A stretch of 64,000 nucleotides of DNA, taken from contig NZ_FXTA01000002.1 of the NCBI RefSeq assembly GCF_900182645.1, positions 744,001 through 808,000 of the forward strand, written 5' to 3'. Shown here piece after piece: positions 36,389 to 45,289 of this stretch (position 1 is its first letter; every line of letters begins with the position of its first letter). This DNA comes from Flavobacterium resistens. Lineage in GTDB: Bacteria; Bacteroidota; Bacteroidia; Flavobacteriales; Flavobacteriaceae. The translations under genes and the position numbers were made by a program. The notes under the pieces are model-generated. The model did no database searches, was not told the DNA's origin, and worked only from the letters and a program-made list of their open reading frames with translations.

Positions 36389-36398
36389 AAATAAATTT

Positions 36399-37736
36399 GT
36401 GAAGATAAAACACCAGTTAGCTATTTTTAATGCACTGACGCGATTGTTGGTGATTTTGATTTTATGGCTAATGCTGCCCATTTTAGTTGAAAATGTTGTT
36501 TACCGACATATTAATAATGGCTTGATTGAAAAAAAGAAAAAATTTATTGATCATTTGAATAAAAAAGAAATTGATGATTTTATTGAAAATGCCGATGATT
36601 CAACTGAAACATATTCTCAATTTTCTACGCTTCACAGTGAATTTTTAGTATTATCTAAAATCCGGGTAAAGGAAAAAGATAAAAAAGCGATTTTCACGAA
36701 TGAATACCGAATTATCGAAGGAGAAGAAAATGAATATAGAATTCTGCAATATCATTTCACCTACGAAAATCAAGGTTATCAACTGGAAATCGGGAGCAGT
36801 TTGAGTGAAGTGAATGACCTTACTTTTATTATCCGATTTTTTATAATTATTGTTTTAGTTGTTATTTTGCTGGTTACTTTTTTGGCAGATACCGTTTATA
36901 TTGAATATCTGCTGAAACCTTTTTATAAAATCATCGATACAAAAATAAGGCGCGTTAACGAACCGGAAGCTTTTGATCATACTCCGATAAAAGCAAATTC
37001 GAGAGATTTTAGAGAATTAGATTTGGTTCTGAACCAAATGATGGATCGAATCTCAGAACTTTTCAAAAAAGAAAAACAATTTATTTCGAATGTTTCACAC
37101 GAATTGTTAACACCAATTGCGCTGCTGAAAAACAAATTCGAAAACTTACTTCAGAATGATTCTCTAGATGATAATGCTGTTGATAAAATTGCAGGTTCAT
37201 TGAAGACGCTGGATATGCTGAAAAAAATCATCAATAACTTGCTTTTGATTTCCCGAATTGAAAACAACCAGTATGAAGCAACCGAAAATATTAATTTCCA
37301 TGAAATTATAGATGATTTGCAGGAAGATTTTCAGGATCGTATGGAGGATCGTGAAATTGATTTTGTAAATCAGATGGAGTTTGATTATGTTTTTATCGGA
37401 AATAAAACACTGATTCATATTTTGATTTATAATTTGGTAACCAATGCCATAAAGTATAATCGTCCAAAAGGGAATATTATAATTTCAGATGGATTTGAAA
37501 AAGAACGCTATTTTATTTCAATTGCCGATTCAGGATTGGGAATGAGTGAAGCTCATTTGGAAAAAATATTTAACAGATTTGCCAGAATTAATTCAGATCA
37601 GGAAGGTCAAGGCTTGGGACTTGCTATTGCTGAAAGTATAGCCTCTTTTCACCATATCGAAATCAAAGTTGTTTCAAAAATAAATGAAGGAACAACCTTC
37701 ACATTAGTGCTTCCGGAAGCTGTAAAACACAATTAA
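36399..37736 (+). CDS. Sensor histidine kinase, partner of the OmpR-type regulator
   Basis: This begins at a GTG codon (36399), 10 bp after the regulator gene. The 445-residue kinase has TM1 at about 12-33, an extracytoplasmic region of about 108 residues, TM2 at about 142-164, the H-box FISNVSHELLTPIALLKN (His234), and an ATPase domain with NLVTNAIKYN, DSGLGMSEAHLEKIF and GQGLGLAIAESI. Gene order regulator-kinase and the flanking small secreted proteins suggest one module. The signal sensed is unknown. Confidence 0.95.
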   Translation: MKIKHQLAIFNALTRLLVILILWLMLPILVENVVYRHINNGLIEKKKKFIDHLNKKEIDDFIENADDSTETYSQFSTLHSEFLVLSKIRVKEKDKKAIFTNEYRIIEGEENEYRILQYHFTYENQGYQLEIGSSLSEVNDLTFIIRFFIIIVLVVILLVTFLADTVYIEYLLKPFYKIIDTKIRRVNEPEAFDHTPIKANSRDFRELDLVLNQMMDRISELFKKEKQFISNVSHELLTPIALLKNKFENLLQNDSLDDNAVDKIAGSLKTLDMLKKIINNLLLISRIENNQYEATENINFHEIIDDLQEDFQDRMEDREIDFVNQMEFDYVFIGNKTLIHILIYNLVTNAIKYNRPKGNIIISDGFEKERYFISIADSGLGMSEAHLEKIFNRFARINSDQEGQGLGLAIAESIASFHHIEIKVVSKINEGTTFTLVLPEAVKHN

Positions 37737-37760
37737 AAGTTAATTTTTCCTAACAGGTTT

Positions 37761-37798
37761 AATCTTCATTTAATCTTCATTTTGTGATTCTATCTTTG
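37761..37798 (+). promoter_or_regulatory. Tandem operator and promoter of the third small-protein gene
   Basis: The 11-mer AATCTTCATTT is repeated exactly at 37761-37771 and 37772-37782. The -7 element TATCTTTG is at 37791-37798, with TTTA at 37769-37772 in the place of TTTG (spacing 18). The layout and core CTTCATTT are the same as at 35007-35041. Confidence 0.72.
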
Positions 37799-37844
37799 AA
37801 GTATAATAATGAAGTAATTAACAAATCAGCAAAAAATTTTAATT

Positions 37845-38030
37845 ATGAAAAAAGTAATAATGTTAGCAGTAGCTGTTCTAGGAACAGTGGCTATGGTAAA
37901 CGCTCAAACAACTCCAGCTCAAACCGCTCCAGCAAAAGAAGCTAAAGCTCCTAAAAAAGAGAAAAAAGCAGATAAAAAAGCTAAAAAAGCAGAGGCAGCT
38001 AAGCCAGAAGCAGCAAAAACTCAAAAATAA
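37845..38030 (+). CDS. Small secreted Lys/Ala-rich protein (paralogue 3)
   Basis: The 61-residue product has a signal peptide (MKKVIMLAVAVLGTVAMVNA) and a mature basic tail, QTTPAQTAPAKEAKAPKK followed by KKAKKAEAAK repeats. The signal peptide and QTxPxQxAPAKE start match paralogue 2. It is placed right behind the kinase and has its own copy of the 11-bp tandem operator, so it is the likely output of this two-component system. Confidence 0.8.
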   Translation: MKKVIMLAVAVLGTVAMVNAQTTPAQTAPAKEAKAPKKEKKADKKAKKAEAAKPEAAKTQK

Positions 38031-38097
38031 AAAGCACAAGTTTGCTCAGCAAACAATGTTTTGGTTTATAAAAGGTTTTAAAAAATTTGGTAGAGAA

Positions 38098-38127
38098 AAA
38101 GCTGGCAGAGAAATCTGCCAGCTTTTT
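38098..38127 (+). terminator. Terminator of paralogue 3
   Basis: AAAGCTGGCAGA (38098-38109) pairs with TCTGCCAGCTTT (38114-38125) and a short T-run follows. Confidence 0.85.
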
Positions 38128-38210
38128 GTTCTTTATTTTTGAGTTAAATTTTTGATAATAAAAAGCAATAAAATTTTCATTCTTTGTTACTTTGCTTAAA
38201 ACTATAACTA

Positions 38211-39446
38211 ATGATTTTTCGTTTTGTAATTCTTTGTGCCCTTTTTCTGCTTATCGAGTTTTATTCCTATCAAGCTTTCCGAACTCTTATCAAAGTAAGA
38301 TGGGCTTTAATAAGTTATCAGATTATAAGTTTTCTGCTTTTAGCATTTATCATTTATTCATTTACTCAATTTGACCGTTCAGTAGGACAAACCAAGCAAA
38401 CCATGTTTACAATGGGACTTATGCTGTTGGTTTATGTTCCAAAAATCGTTCTTACGCTAGTAATGTTTGGTGAAGACATTTTTAGAATTGGAGCCAGTCT
38501 TTTGAATTATTTCATGTACAACGCTCCGAGAAAAGAAATGATGCCAGATAGAAGAAAGTTTATCAGTCAAATTGCATTAGGATTGGCGGCAGTTCCTTTT
38601 TTATCTTTGATATATGGAATTTTTGAAGGAAAATATAACTTTAAAGTCATTAAGCAAACGATTTTTTTTCCAGATCTTCCAGATGCTTTTGATGGTTTCA
38701 AAATTACCCAGATTTCAGACGTTCACAGCGGAAGTTTTGATAATCCGGAAAAGATAAATTACGCTATTGATTTGATCAATGAACAAGAATCAGATATGAT
38801 TTTATTTACCGGAGATATCGTAAATACACATGCAAAAGAGATGCATCCTTGGCTAGAAACTTTTAGCCGAATCAAAAATTATAAATACGGTAAATTTTCG
38901 GTTTTAGGAAATCACGATTATGGAGAATATGTGACTTGGCCATCAGAAAAAGAAAAAGATGAAAACTTTCATGAAATCAAGAGTCTTTATGGTCAAATAG
39001 GATTCAAATTGTTATTGAACGAACATACATACATTCAAAAAGGCGATGATAAAATTGCTTTAGTTGGAGTAGAGAACTGGGGCGTTAATTTCAAGAAAGC
39101 CGGAGATTTAAATAAAGCTTCTGAAAATGTAGCAAAAGAGGATTTTAAAGTCTTAATGAGTCACGATCCAAGTCATTGGGACGCCGAAATTAAAGATCAT
39201 CCTAAAAATTTCCATTTGACATTGGCAGGACATACACATGGAATGCAGTTTGGAATCGAAATTCCAGGTTATTTTAAATGGAGTTTGGCACAATATATTT
39301 ACAAACAGTGGGCAGGCTTGTACGAAACAGCCGGAAGATACGTTTATGTTAACCGCGGATTTGGTTTTCATGCCTATCCAGGCCGAGTTGGTATTATGCC
39401 AGAAATAACAGTGATAGAACTAAAAAAGGGCAAGAATGTGGCTTAA
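38211..39446 (+). CDS. Membrane metallophosphoesterase (YkuE-like)
   Basis: The 411-residue protein has four N-terminal hydrophobic helices (to about residue 105) and then a calcineurin-type phosphoesterase domain: ITQISDVHSGSF, FTGDIVNTHA, LGNHDYGEY, MSHDPSHWD and LAGHTHGMQFG, which supply the D-x-H, GD-x2, GNHD and GHTH metal ligands. A basic segment DRRKFISQIALGLAA links the two. Such enzymes cut phosphate esters at the membrane surface; the substrate is unknown. Confidence 0.92.
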   Translation: MIFRFVILCALFLLIEFYSYQAFRTLIKVRWALISYQIISFLLLAFIIYSFTQFDRSVGQTKQTMFTMGLMLLVYVPKIVLTLVMFGEDIFRIGASLLNYFMYNAPRKEMMPDRRKFISQIALGLAAVPFLSLIYGIFEGKYNFKVIKQTIFFPDLPDAFDGFKITQISDVHSGSFDNPEKINYAIDLINEQESDMILFTGDIVNTHAKEMHPWLETFSRIKNYKYGKFSVLGNHDYGEYVTWPSEKEKDENFHEIKSLYGQIGFKLLLNEHTYIQKGDDKIALVGVENWGVNFKKAGDLNKASENVAKEDFKVLMSHDPSHWDAEIKDHPKNFHLTLAGHTHGMQFGIEIPGYFKWSLAQYIYKQWAGLYETAGRYVYVNRGFGFHAYPGRVGIMPEITVIELKKGKNVA

Positions 39447-39519
39447 TTCGTTAAAAATGCTACATTTGTAGAATATTTGCCTCTTTGTAGTAAATTAAAA
39501 AATTTAAATTTTTGGTTTT

Positions 39520-39822
39520 ATGTCAAAATTTGGAGAACTAATAAATGCTCAAGTCCCTGTGTTAATTGACTTTTACACAGATTGGAATGAATCGTCAGTA
39601 TCAATGCATCCTGTAATTAAAGATGTTGCGGCTGCACTTGGTGATAAAGCCAAAGTAATCAAAATTGATGTAGATAAGAATCAGGAACTAGCTGAGGCTC
39701 TTCGTATTAAAGGACTTCCAACACTTATGATTTATAAAGAAGGTCAAATGATTTGGAGACAATCAGGAGAACTTGATGCAAATACAATTATAGGAATTGT
39801 TCAAGAACAATTTAATCAATAA
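39520..39822 (+). CDS. Thioredoxin-fold protein without the CxxC active site
   Basis: The 100-residue protein aligns along the full thioredoxin fold: VPVLIDFYTDWN at residues 12-23, VIKIDVDKNQELAEALRIKGLPTLMIYKEG (seen as RIKGLPTLMIYKEG, with the conserved cis-Pro) and WRQSGEL. Where thioredoxin has WCGPC this protein has Trp22 followed by Asn-Glu-Ser-Ser, so it has no redox cysteines at all. It is therefore probably a binding or structural protein. It lies between the phosphoesterase and the convergent polysaccharide deacetylase. Confidence 0.85.
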   Translation: MSKFGELINAQVPVLIDFYTDWNESSVSMHPVIKDVAAALGDKAKVIKIDVDKNQELAEALRIKGLPTLMIYKEGQMIWRQSGELDANTIIGIVQEQFNQ

Positions 39823-39846
39823 TAAAACTTTTGTTGATGTTGTTTT

Positions 39847-40485
39847 TTAATGAATAACATCAAAAGCATATCCATTTTCTTTTAAAAAATGTAAAGTTTT
39901 AGGTAAAGCAAATTTTAAATTTTGTGATGCTTTAATACTGTCATGAAAAACAATGACACTTCCCGAAGTTACATTTTTGGTCACATTCTCAAGACATTTT
40001 TCTGGCGTGATTGATTGATCAAAATCGGCACTCAAAACATCCCACATTACTATTTTATAACCAAGGTTTCGCAGAATTTTAGACTGCGCTTTTTTTATTT
40101 TTCCATATGGAGGACGAAATAATAAGCTGTTCAGTTTTTTTTCATCTGCTAAAATCGAAGCACAGTTTTTTACATTTTCAATATAATCATTAGTTTGGCT
40201 TTTCCATCCATTAATGTGATTCATAGTATGGTTGCCGATAGCGTGTCCTTCGGCAATTAACCTTTCGAATAAAGTTGAGTTTGCATTTATATTTTTCCCA
40301 ATACAGAAGAAAGTGGCTTTTGCGTCAAATTTTTTCAGTTCAGATAAAACCCAGTCTGTGATTTCTGGCGTAGGGCCGTCATCAAAAGTGAGGTATATTT
40401 TCTTTTCCTTGTTCGGAATATCCCAACAATATTTAGAAAATACCCTTTTGATAAAAGAATTTGTTTTTACCCAATAAAAGCTCAT
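39847..40485 (-). CDS. Polysaccharide deacetylase (NodB-type)
   Basis: The 212-residue protein is mostly one NodB homology domain: YLTFDDGPTPEITDWVL (metal Asp), ATFFCIGKN, HAIGNHTMNHINGW (metal histidines), LFRPPYGKIKKAQ and MWDVLSADF. It removes acetyl groups from a carbohydrate such as peptidoglycan or a poly-GlcNAc. No clear signal peptide is seen; the N-terminus MSFYWVKTNSFIKRVFSKY is only weakly hydrophobic. Confidence 0.92.
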   Translation of the reverse strand: MSFYWVKTNSFIKRVFSKYCWDIPNKEKKIYLTFDDGPTPEITDWVLSELKKFDAKATFFCIGKNINANSTLFERLIAEGHAIGNHTMNHINGWKSQTNDYIENVKNCASILADEKKLNSLLFRPPYGKIKKAQSKILRNLGYKIVMWDVLSADFDQSITPEKCLENVTKNVTSGSVIVFHDSIKASQNLKFALPKTLHFLKENGYAFDVIH

Positions 40486-40516
40486 TTTGAAATGGATTTA
40501 CATATACTGTAAAATT

Positions 40517-40558
40517 AAAAAATGCAGTGCTATTTATCTAACAGCACTGCATTTTTTT
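40517..40558. terminator. Terminator of the DUF2723 gene
   Basis: AATGCAGTGCT (40521-40531) pairs with AGCACTGCATT (40543-40553), flanked by A- and T-runs, so it can work in either direction. Confidence 0.85.
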
Positions 40559-40582
40559 AATCAGTATATTTTTCGTATATTA

Positions 40583-43500
40583 TTATTCTTTTTCACGTCC
40601 AAAACGTTCGAATACATTTACATACGTATTGAAAGTCTTTTTGTGTTTTTCATAAAAAGCTTCATCGTGATTATGCTTCATTACTTGTAAAAGACTTCTG
40701 TAACGCTCGATATCAGTAATAATATCCATTGCAAGATCAGTTTGGTCGTTTGGAGGTAATGTTGCGTAATAGTTTAGGTTTTCATTGTATTTTTTTACCA
40801 GTTTATTAAGCAAATCTTGTGCTTTTGCAGTTTCTCCTACTTTGTAGTATCCATTTGTAAAAGGTTCTACTAATGAATAATAACCAAATTTGTCTAATGG
40901 CAGTTTTGTCATTGCTAAATTGATAACATTTTTAGCTTTGTCAATTTTGCCTTCAGCGATAAGCTGATCCATTAAACGAGATAGGTTAGTGCGGTAAGTA
41001 ATGCTATTTCTTCGGGTTTCAGGATCATGATAGATTTTATCACTTTCACTGTTGCCCCAATCCCATTTCATTACGATATTATACATTTTATCTGCATCAA
41101 TTTGTCCCATATCCATTGGTCCACCATCTTTTGAAGGAACATTTTTGATAGGAACTAATTTGTAAACCATTCCATCTAATTGTAAATAATCTTTTAACCA
41201 TAAATAATCTTCATCGTCAAATGCACCTCCGCTGAAGTAAATTGGACGTTTCCAATTGTTATTGGCCAAGATATCAAGCATCATTAAACGGTTTTTGTAC
41301 AATGCGCTTCCTTTGATATCAATATCTAAATAAGGAACGATAGAGTCGTTGTATTTTGGATTTACGACCTTATTTTTAACAATGATATTTTTGTCAACAG
41401 GAACTCTGATTTTATTTGTTGGATAAAAATGAATTGTTTGTCCGTTTTGAAGACCAACTGTTGATTTTGGATTTTTAATAAAATTGATAAAATCAGTGAT
41501 GTTCCATCGAGTGTCTATTTTTTGAATATGAGCAACATAATCCAATTTATCTCCCACATAATCATCATGTGTGAAAGATATTGGCAATGGATCAGATTCA
41601 TAGGCTTTGGCTTTCATTTGATCAATATACCAATCCGTCATGAATAAGCTTGTATTTACGATTTTTACATCGGTTCTAAAATGCTCAATTTCCTGAGCGT
41701 ACCAAAGAGGGAATGTATCATTATCACCAATAGTAAATAGAATTGCATCTTTATCGCAAGAACTTAAGTAAGCTTTTGCCATTGCAACTGCTGTATATCT
41801 TCCTGATCTGTCGTGGTCATCCCAGTTTTGAGAAGCCATTAAAATAGGAGCTGCTAACAAACTTCCTGCAATAATTACTGGTCCTGCAATTTTTGGTGCA
41901 ATATATTTCTGAATACTTTCATATAAAGAGTAAACCCCAAATCCAATCCAAATGGCAAAAACATAAAATGATCCTACAAGTGCATAATCTCTCTCTCGAG
42001 GTTCAAATGGTCTTTCGTTCAAATAAATTTTTAAGGCAATTCCCGTAAATAAGAATAATGCTAAAAGAACATAAAAGCTTTTAAGATCTTTGTTGGCGTG
42101 ATACATTATTCCGATAAGACCTAAGATAAAAGGAAGGAAATAGTAAACATTTCGGCCTTTATTATTTAAAACGTCTGATGGAAGATTGTCTTGAGAACCT
42201 AAATGTAGGGAATCGAGTGGTTTGATGCCGCTGATCCAGTTTCCATCTAAATTGTCATACTTTCCTTGAACATCACTTTGACGTCCAACAAAATTCCACA
42301 TCAAATATCTCCAGTACATATATCCAAATTGGTATTCGAACATAAAACTGAAATTATCTACAGTTGTTGGTTTTTCAATTGTTAAGTATTTTCCATAGCT
42401 CTTTAAGAATTTTACATAACCTTCGTTATCAATTTGTTTTTGAGCATATGCTTTTCTGAACTCAGAAACCGTTTTTTCAACTTCATTTCTTAATTGAGCT
42501 GTAGCTTTATTGTATTCATCTTCACTTAATTGGCTTACGTCAATTCCGTATTCTCCTAAATCTTCTTCGTAATTGTAATTTGGGTTGATTTTGAATTTAG
42601 GCGGATTTGTAAAGTTGATATAATTTTGAATATGTCCCATTTCAGTGCTCCACATTCTTGGCAGAATCGTTTTTTGATTGTCATCAGAATTTTGATCTGC
42701 GTTTTTATAATTATTGGTAATGATATATTTACCAGTTTTATAATCTCTTTCGTAGTTTGGTTTTTTGTCTAAATAAGGTGTTTTTTCATCAAGCCCAGCA
42801 AAAAATTCTGTGTATTGCGGACCATAAAATAAAGGATTTACACCATATTGTTCACGATTATAATAAGCTAAAACTTCAATAGCATCTGATGGCTTATTTT
42901 CGTTAATTACTGTATTTGCATTTGCGCGGACAGGAAGCATCATCCAAGTAGAGAAACCAATCAGGATGAATAAAATACAAAGAATAATAGTGTTGTAAAA
43001 AATTAGCCCTTTTTGTTTGGTGAATTTTAAACCAAAATAAAAGAAAGCGATAAAAAGTAATGCCACAAAAATGGTTCCTGAATTAAAAGGAAGTCCTAAA
43101 CTGTTAACCATGTATATTTCGGTTTTACCAAAAAATGCCATAGTCAAAGGCAGTAATAATTTAAAAATGAATAATAAAATTCCAATAACAACTACGTTAG
43201 CAATCAGGAAGTTTTTTATGGTAACTTTTTCGTAGTGTTTAAAATAGTATAGAAAACCTATTGAAGGAATTGTCAATAATGCCATAAAGTGCACACCAAA
43301 TGAGAGCCCGACAACTAATGAAATTAGCAAAAGCCATTTGTTTCCTTTTGGTTTGTCCATGTCTTGTTCCCAACGAAGACCAAGCCAGAAAAGCAATGCA
43401 ATTAATAGGGAAGCCATCGCGTAAACTTCTGCTTCAACTGCATTAAACCAAAAACTATCAGAGAAAGTATAAGCTAATGCTCCAACAAAGGAACTTCCTA

Positions 43501-43864
43501 AAATAACAACTGAATTGTTTTGATCAATTTCGGCAAAACGTGCTACAATTTTTTTCAAAATCATAGATGAAGACCAAAACATAAATAAGATTGTGAATGC
43601 GCTAGAAAAAACAGACATCATATTAACCATTACCGCAACATGTTGCGCATCTATGGCAAACATTGCAAAAAAAGCACCCATCATTTGGAATAAAGGCGCT
43701 CCTGGTGGGTGGCCAACTTCTAGTTTAGCTGCTGTGGCAATATATTCGCCACAATCCCAAAAGCTCATTGTAGGTTCGACAGTTAATGTGTAGGTGATTA
43801 AAGCGATTGCAAATGCAAACCAACCAATAATTGTATTCCATTTATTGAAATTGAATTGTGCCAT
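40583..43864 (-). CDS. DUF2723 multipass membrane protein
   Basis: The 1093-residue protein has many transmembrane helices in its first 650 residues and the DUF2723 hallmark at the N-terminus: TLTVEPTMSFWDCGEYIATAAKLEVGHPPGAPLFQMMG, seen as SFWDCGEY and GHPPGAPL. The pattern of an acidic residue in the first loop resembles protein O-mannosyltransferases, and the family is thought to glycosylate at the membrane. The C-terminal half is soluble and includes a helical, TPR-like stretch (about 950-1090). Its length of over 1000 residues is normal in Flavobacteria. Confidence 0.9.
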   Translation of the reverse strand: MAQFNFNKWNTIIGWFAFAIALITYTLTVEPTMSFWDCGEYIATAAKLEVGHPPGAPLFQMMGAFFAMFAIDAQHVAVMVNMMSVFSSAFTILFMFWSSSMILKKIVARFAEIDQNNSVVILGSSFVGALAYTFSDSFWFNAVEAEVYAMASLLIALLFWLGLRWEQDMDKPKGNKWLLLISLVVGLSFGVHFMALLTIPSIGFLYYFKHYEKVTIKNFLIANVVVIGILLFIFKLLLPLTMAFFGKTEIYMVNSLGLPFNSGTIFVALLFIAFFYFGLKFTKQKGLIFYNTIILCILFILIGFSTWMMLPVRANANTVINENKPSDAIEVLAYYNREQYGVNPLFYGPQYTEFFAGLDEKTPYLDKKPNYERDYKTGKYIITNNYKNADQNSDDNQKTILPRMWSTEMGHIQNYINFTNPPKFKINPNYNYEEDLGEYGIDVSQLSEDEYNKATAQLRNEVEKTVSEFRKAYAQKQIDNEGYVKFLKSYGKYLTIEKPTTVDNFSFMFEYQFGYMYWRYLMWNFVGRQSDVQGKYDNLDGNWISGIKPLDSLHLGSQDNLPSDVLNNKGRNVYYFLPFILGLIGIMYHANKDLKSFYVLLALFLFTGIALKIYLNERPFEPRERDYALVGSFYVFAIWIGFGVYSLYESIQKYIAPKIAGPVIIAGSLLAAPILMASQNWDDHDRSGRYTAVAMAKAYLSSCDKDAILFTIGDNDTFPLWYAQEIEHFRTDVKIVNTSLFMTDWYIDQMKAKAYESDPLPISFTHDDYVGDKLDYVAHIQKIDTRWNITDFINFIKNPKSTVGLQNGQTIHFYPTNKIRVPVDKNIIVKNKVVNPKYNDSIVPYLDIDIKGSALYKNRLMMLDILANNNWKRPIYFSGGAFDDEDYLWLKDYLQLDGMVYKLVPIKNVPSKDGGPMDMGQIDADKMYNIVMKWDWGNSESDKIYHDPETRRNSITYRTNLSRLMDQLIAEGKIDKAKNVINLAMTKLPLDKFGYYSLVEPFTNGYYKVGETAKAQDLLNKLVKKYNENLNYYATLPPNDQTDLAMDIITDIERYRSLLQVMKHNHDEAFYEKHKKTFNTYVNVFERFGREKE

Positions 43865-44058
43865 ATTTAGGTGTTAAAATTTTGTATGTTTTCTATCCTA
43901 CAAAGAAAATGTTTTTTTACGTAAAGAAACGAGCATTAACAAAAAATTCTATAAAACTATCTTTGAAAAGTAATATGTTGTCAATGAGGTGATTCTGATG
44001 TTGATGCGTTTTTTTAATTGAAAAAAAAGCAAAAAAGTGATTTTTTTTGAGCAAAAAG

Positions 44059-44089
44059 TTTGCAGAAACTAAATAAAGCCTTAAATTTG
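44059..44089 (+). promoter_or_regulatory. Promoter of the first tRNA-Gln gene
   Basis: TTTG (44059-44062), a 19-bp spacer and TAAATTTG (44082-44089). Confidence 0.75.
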
Positions 44090-44109
44090 CACTCGCTTAA
44101 CAGCACTGC

Positions 44110-44180
44110 TGGTCTATGGTGTAATGGTAACACTACGGTTTTTGGTGCCGTCTTTCTAGGTTCGAGTCCTAGTAGACCAA
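44110..44180 (+). tRNA. tRNA-Gln (anticodon TTG), copy 1
   Basis: A 71-nt cloverleaf can be drawn: acceptor TGGTCTA/TAGACCA, D arm with AATGGTA, anticodon stem ACGGT/GCCGT around loop TTTTGGT with anticodon TTG, T arm CTAGG-TTCGAGT-CCTAG. The discriminator is A and no CCA is encoded. It has its own promoter and terminator and an identical neighbour 180 bp on. Confidence 0.97.
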
Positions 44181-44184
44181 CATA

Positions 44185-44210
44185 AAAGCCTCTCAGAAAT
44201 GAGAGGCTTT
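44185..44210 (+). terminator. Terminator of tRNA-Gln copy 1
   Basis: AAAGCCTCTCA (44185-44195) pairs with TGAGAGGCTTT (44200-44210), with a T-run. Confidence 0.88.
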
Positions 44211-44238
44211 TTTTATTTAAAAAAGATTGCTTAAAAAA

Positions 44239-44269
44239 TTTGCATAAATTAAATAAAGTTTTAATTTTG
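44239..44269 (+). promoter_or_regulatory. Promoter of the second tRNA-Gln gene
   Basis: TTTG (44239-44242), a 19-bp spacer and TAATTTTG (44262-44269). Confidence 0.75.
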
Positions 44270-44289
44270 CACCCGCTTAACAGCACTGC

Positions 44290-44360
44290 TGGTCTATGGT
44301 GTAATGGTAACACTACGGTTTTTGGTGCCGTCTTTCTAGGTTCGAGTCCTAGTAGACCAA
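44290..44360 (+). tRNA. tRNA-Gln (anticodon TTG), copy 2
   Basis: Identical to copy 1 over all 71 nt and shifted by exactly 180 bp. The promoter and terminator are also duplicated, with a few differences in the spacers. Confidence 0.97.
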
Positions 44361-44363
44361 CAT

Positions 44364-44389
44364 AAAGCCTCTCAGAAATGAGAGGCTTT
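44364..44389 (+). terminator. Terminator of tRNA-Gln copy 2
   Basis: AAAGCCTCTCA (44364-44374) pairs with TGAGAGGCTTT (44379-44389), with a T-run. Confidence 0.88.
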
Positions 44390-44419
44390 TTTTATGCAAT
44401 AAATTGAAATAAAGGTTTT

Positions 44420-45226
44420 TTATTTTTCTTTTAAAGACGAAGGTACTATTCCGAATTTCTTTTTAAATGAAAATGAAAAATGAGATAAATCCTCAAAACC
44501 AACGCCAATATAGACTTCTGATGGAGGATTTCCTTGGCTGATTAAATAATAAGCTTCCTGAAGTCGCTTGTTTAATAGCCATTTTCCAGGAGTTTGCTGA
44601 AATGTTTTCTGAAAATCTCTTTTAAATGTTGCTAAACTTCGTCCTGTTAGATATGCAAAACGATGCAAGTGAACATTGAAATGAAAATTTTTGTTCATAA
44701 AAGCTTCAATGTCAATTTTTCCGGGTTCATTAAAGTCGAATAAAATATCTTTTAATTCGGGATTTACTTTTAATAAAAGATGGATGGCTTCTTTTATTTT
44801 TAAATTAAATAAAGCTTCGTTATTTTCTTGTTCAATTTCAAGGTAAGAAATCAATGATTCCATGAAAGATTTGTAAAGCGGATTTGGAGCAAGCGTAATC
44901 ATGGCTTTTGTATCTGCTTTTTTTGTTGCTTTAAAATCATATTCTTTACTCACTTCGCGAAGAATTTCCTGATCTAAAAAAAGAGAAATTGTTTTGAATT
45001 CTCCTTCTTCTGGTGGAATCTTGGTGAATTTGGCTAAATGATTTCTTTTGCTGAAACGAAAATCTCCAGCTTTTGTATGGTAAGTGTTTTTGCTGTCTGA
45101 AGCGATCATTTCGCCTGAAATTTGATAGCTAAAAACGTGTTCCGGAATAAAATGTTCTCCTTCTCGGCTGCGTGCATAATAGCAGGAGTAGAGTATTTTT
45201 GGTTTTGGATTTGCTTTTGTATTCAT
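44420..45226 (-). CDS. AraC family transcriptional regulator
   Basis: The 268-residue regulator has an N-terminal cupin-like sensing part (about 1-160) and a C-terminal double helix-turn-helix (about 175-268): FAYLTGRSLATFKRDFQKTF, TPGKWLLNKRLQEAYYLI and the signature FEDLSHFSFSFKKKFGIVPS. It lies 64 bp behind the aldehyde dehydrogenase gene on the same strand, separated by a terminator-like hairpin, so it may control that gene. The ligand is unknown. Confidence 0.92.
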   Translation of the reverse strand: MNTKANPKPKILYSCYYARSREGEHFIPEHVFSYQISGEMIASDSKNTYHTKAGDFRFSKRNHLAKFTKIPPEEGEFKTISLFLDQEILREVSKEYDFKATKKADTKAMITLAPNPLYKSFMESLISYLEIEQENNEALFNLKIKEAIHLLLKVNPELKDILFDFNEPGKIDIEAFMNKNFHFNVHLHRFAYLTGRSLATFKRDFQKTFQQTPGKWLLNKRLQEAYYLISQGNPPSEVYIGVGFEDLSHFSFSFKKKFGIVPSSLKEK

Positions 45227-45243
45227 AATGTAAAAATACTAAA

Positions 45244-45282
45244 AGATCCGGAAAATCTTTTTATGAAAAGACTTCCGGATCT
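45244..45282 (-). terminator. Terminator of the aldehyde dehydrogenase gene
   Basis: AGATCCGGAA (45244-45253) pairs perfectly with TTCCGGATCT (45273-45282). On the minus strand the stem is followed by TTTTAGTATTT. Confidence 0.75.
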
Positions 45283-45289
45283 CAAGTGA

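Noticed and set aside
44014..44313. A 99-codon open frame on the minus strand across the tRNA-Gln region
   Set aside because: It runs antisense through both tRNA genes and their repeats, and its repeated peptide simply mirrors the tRNA duplication.
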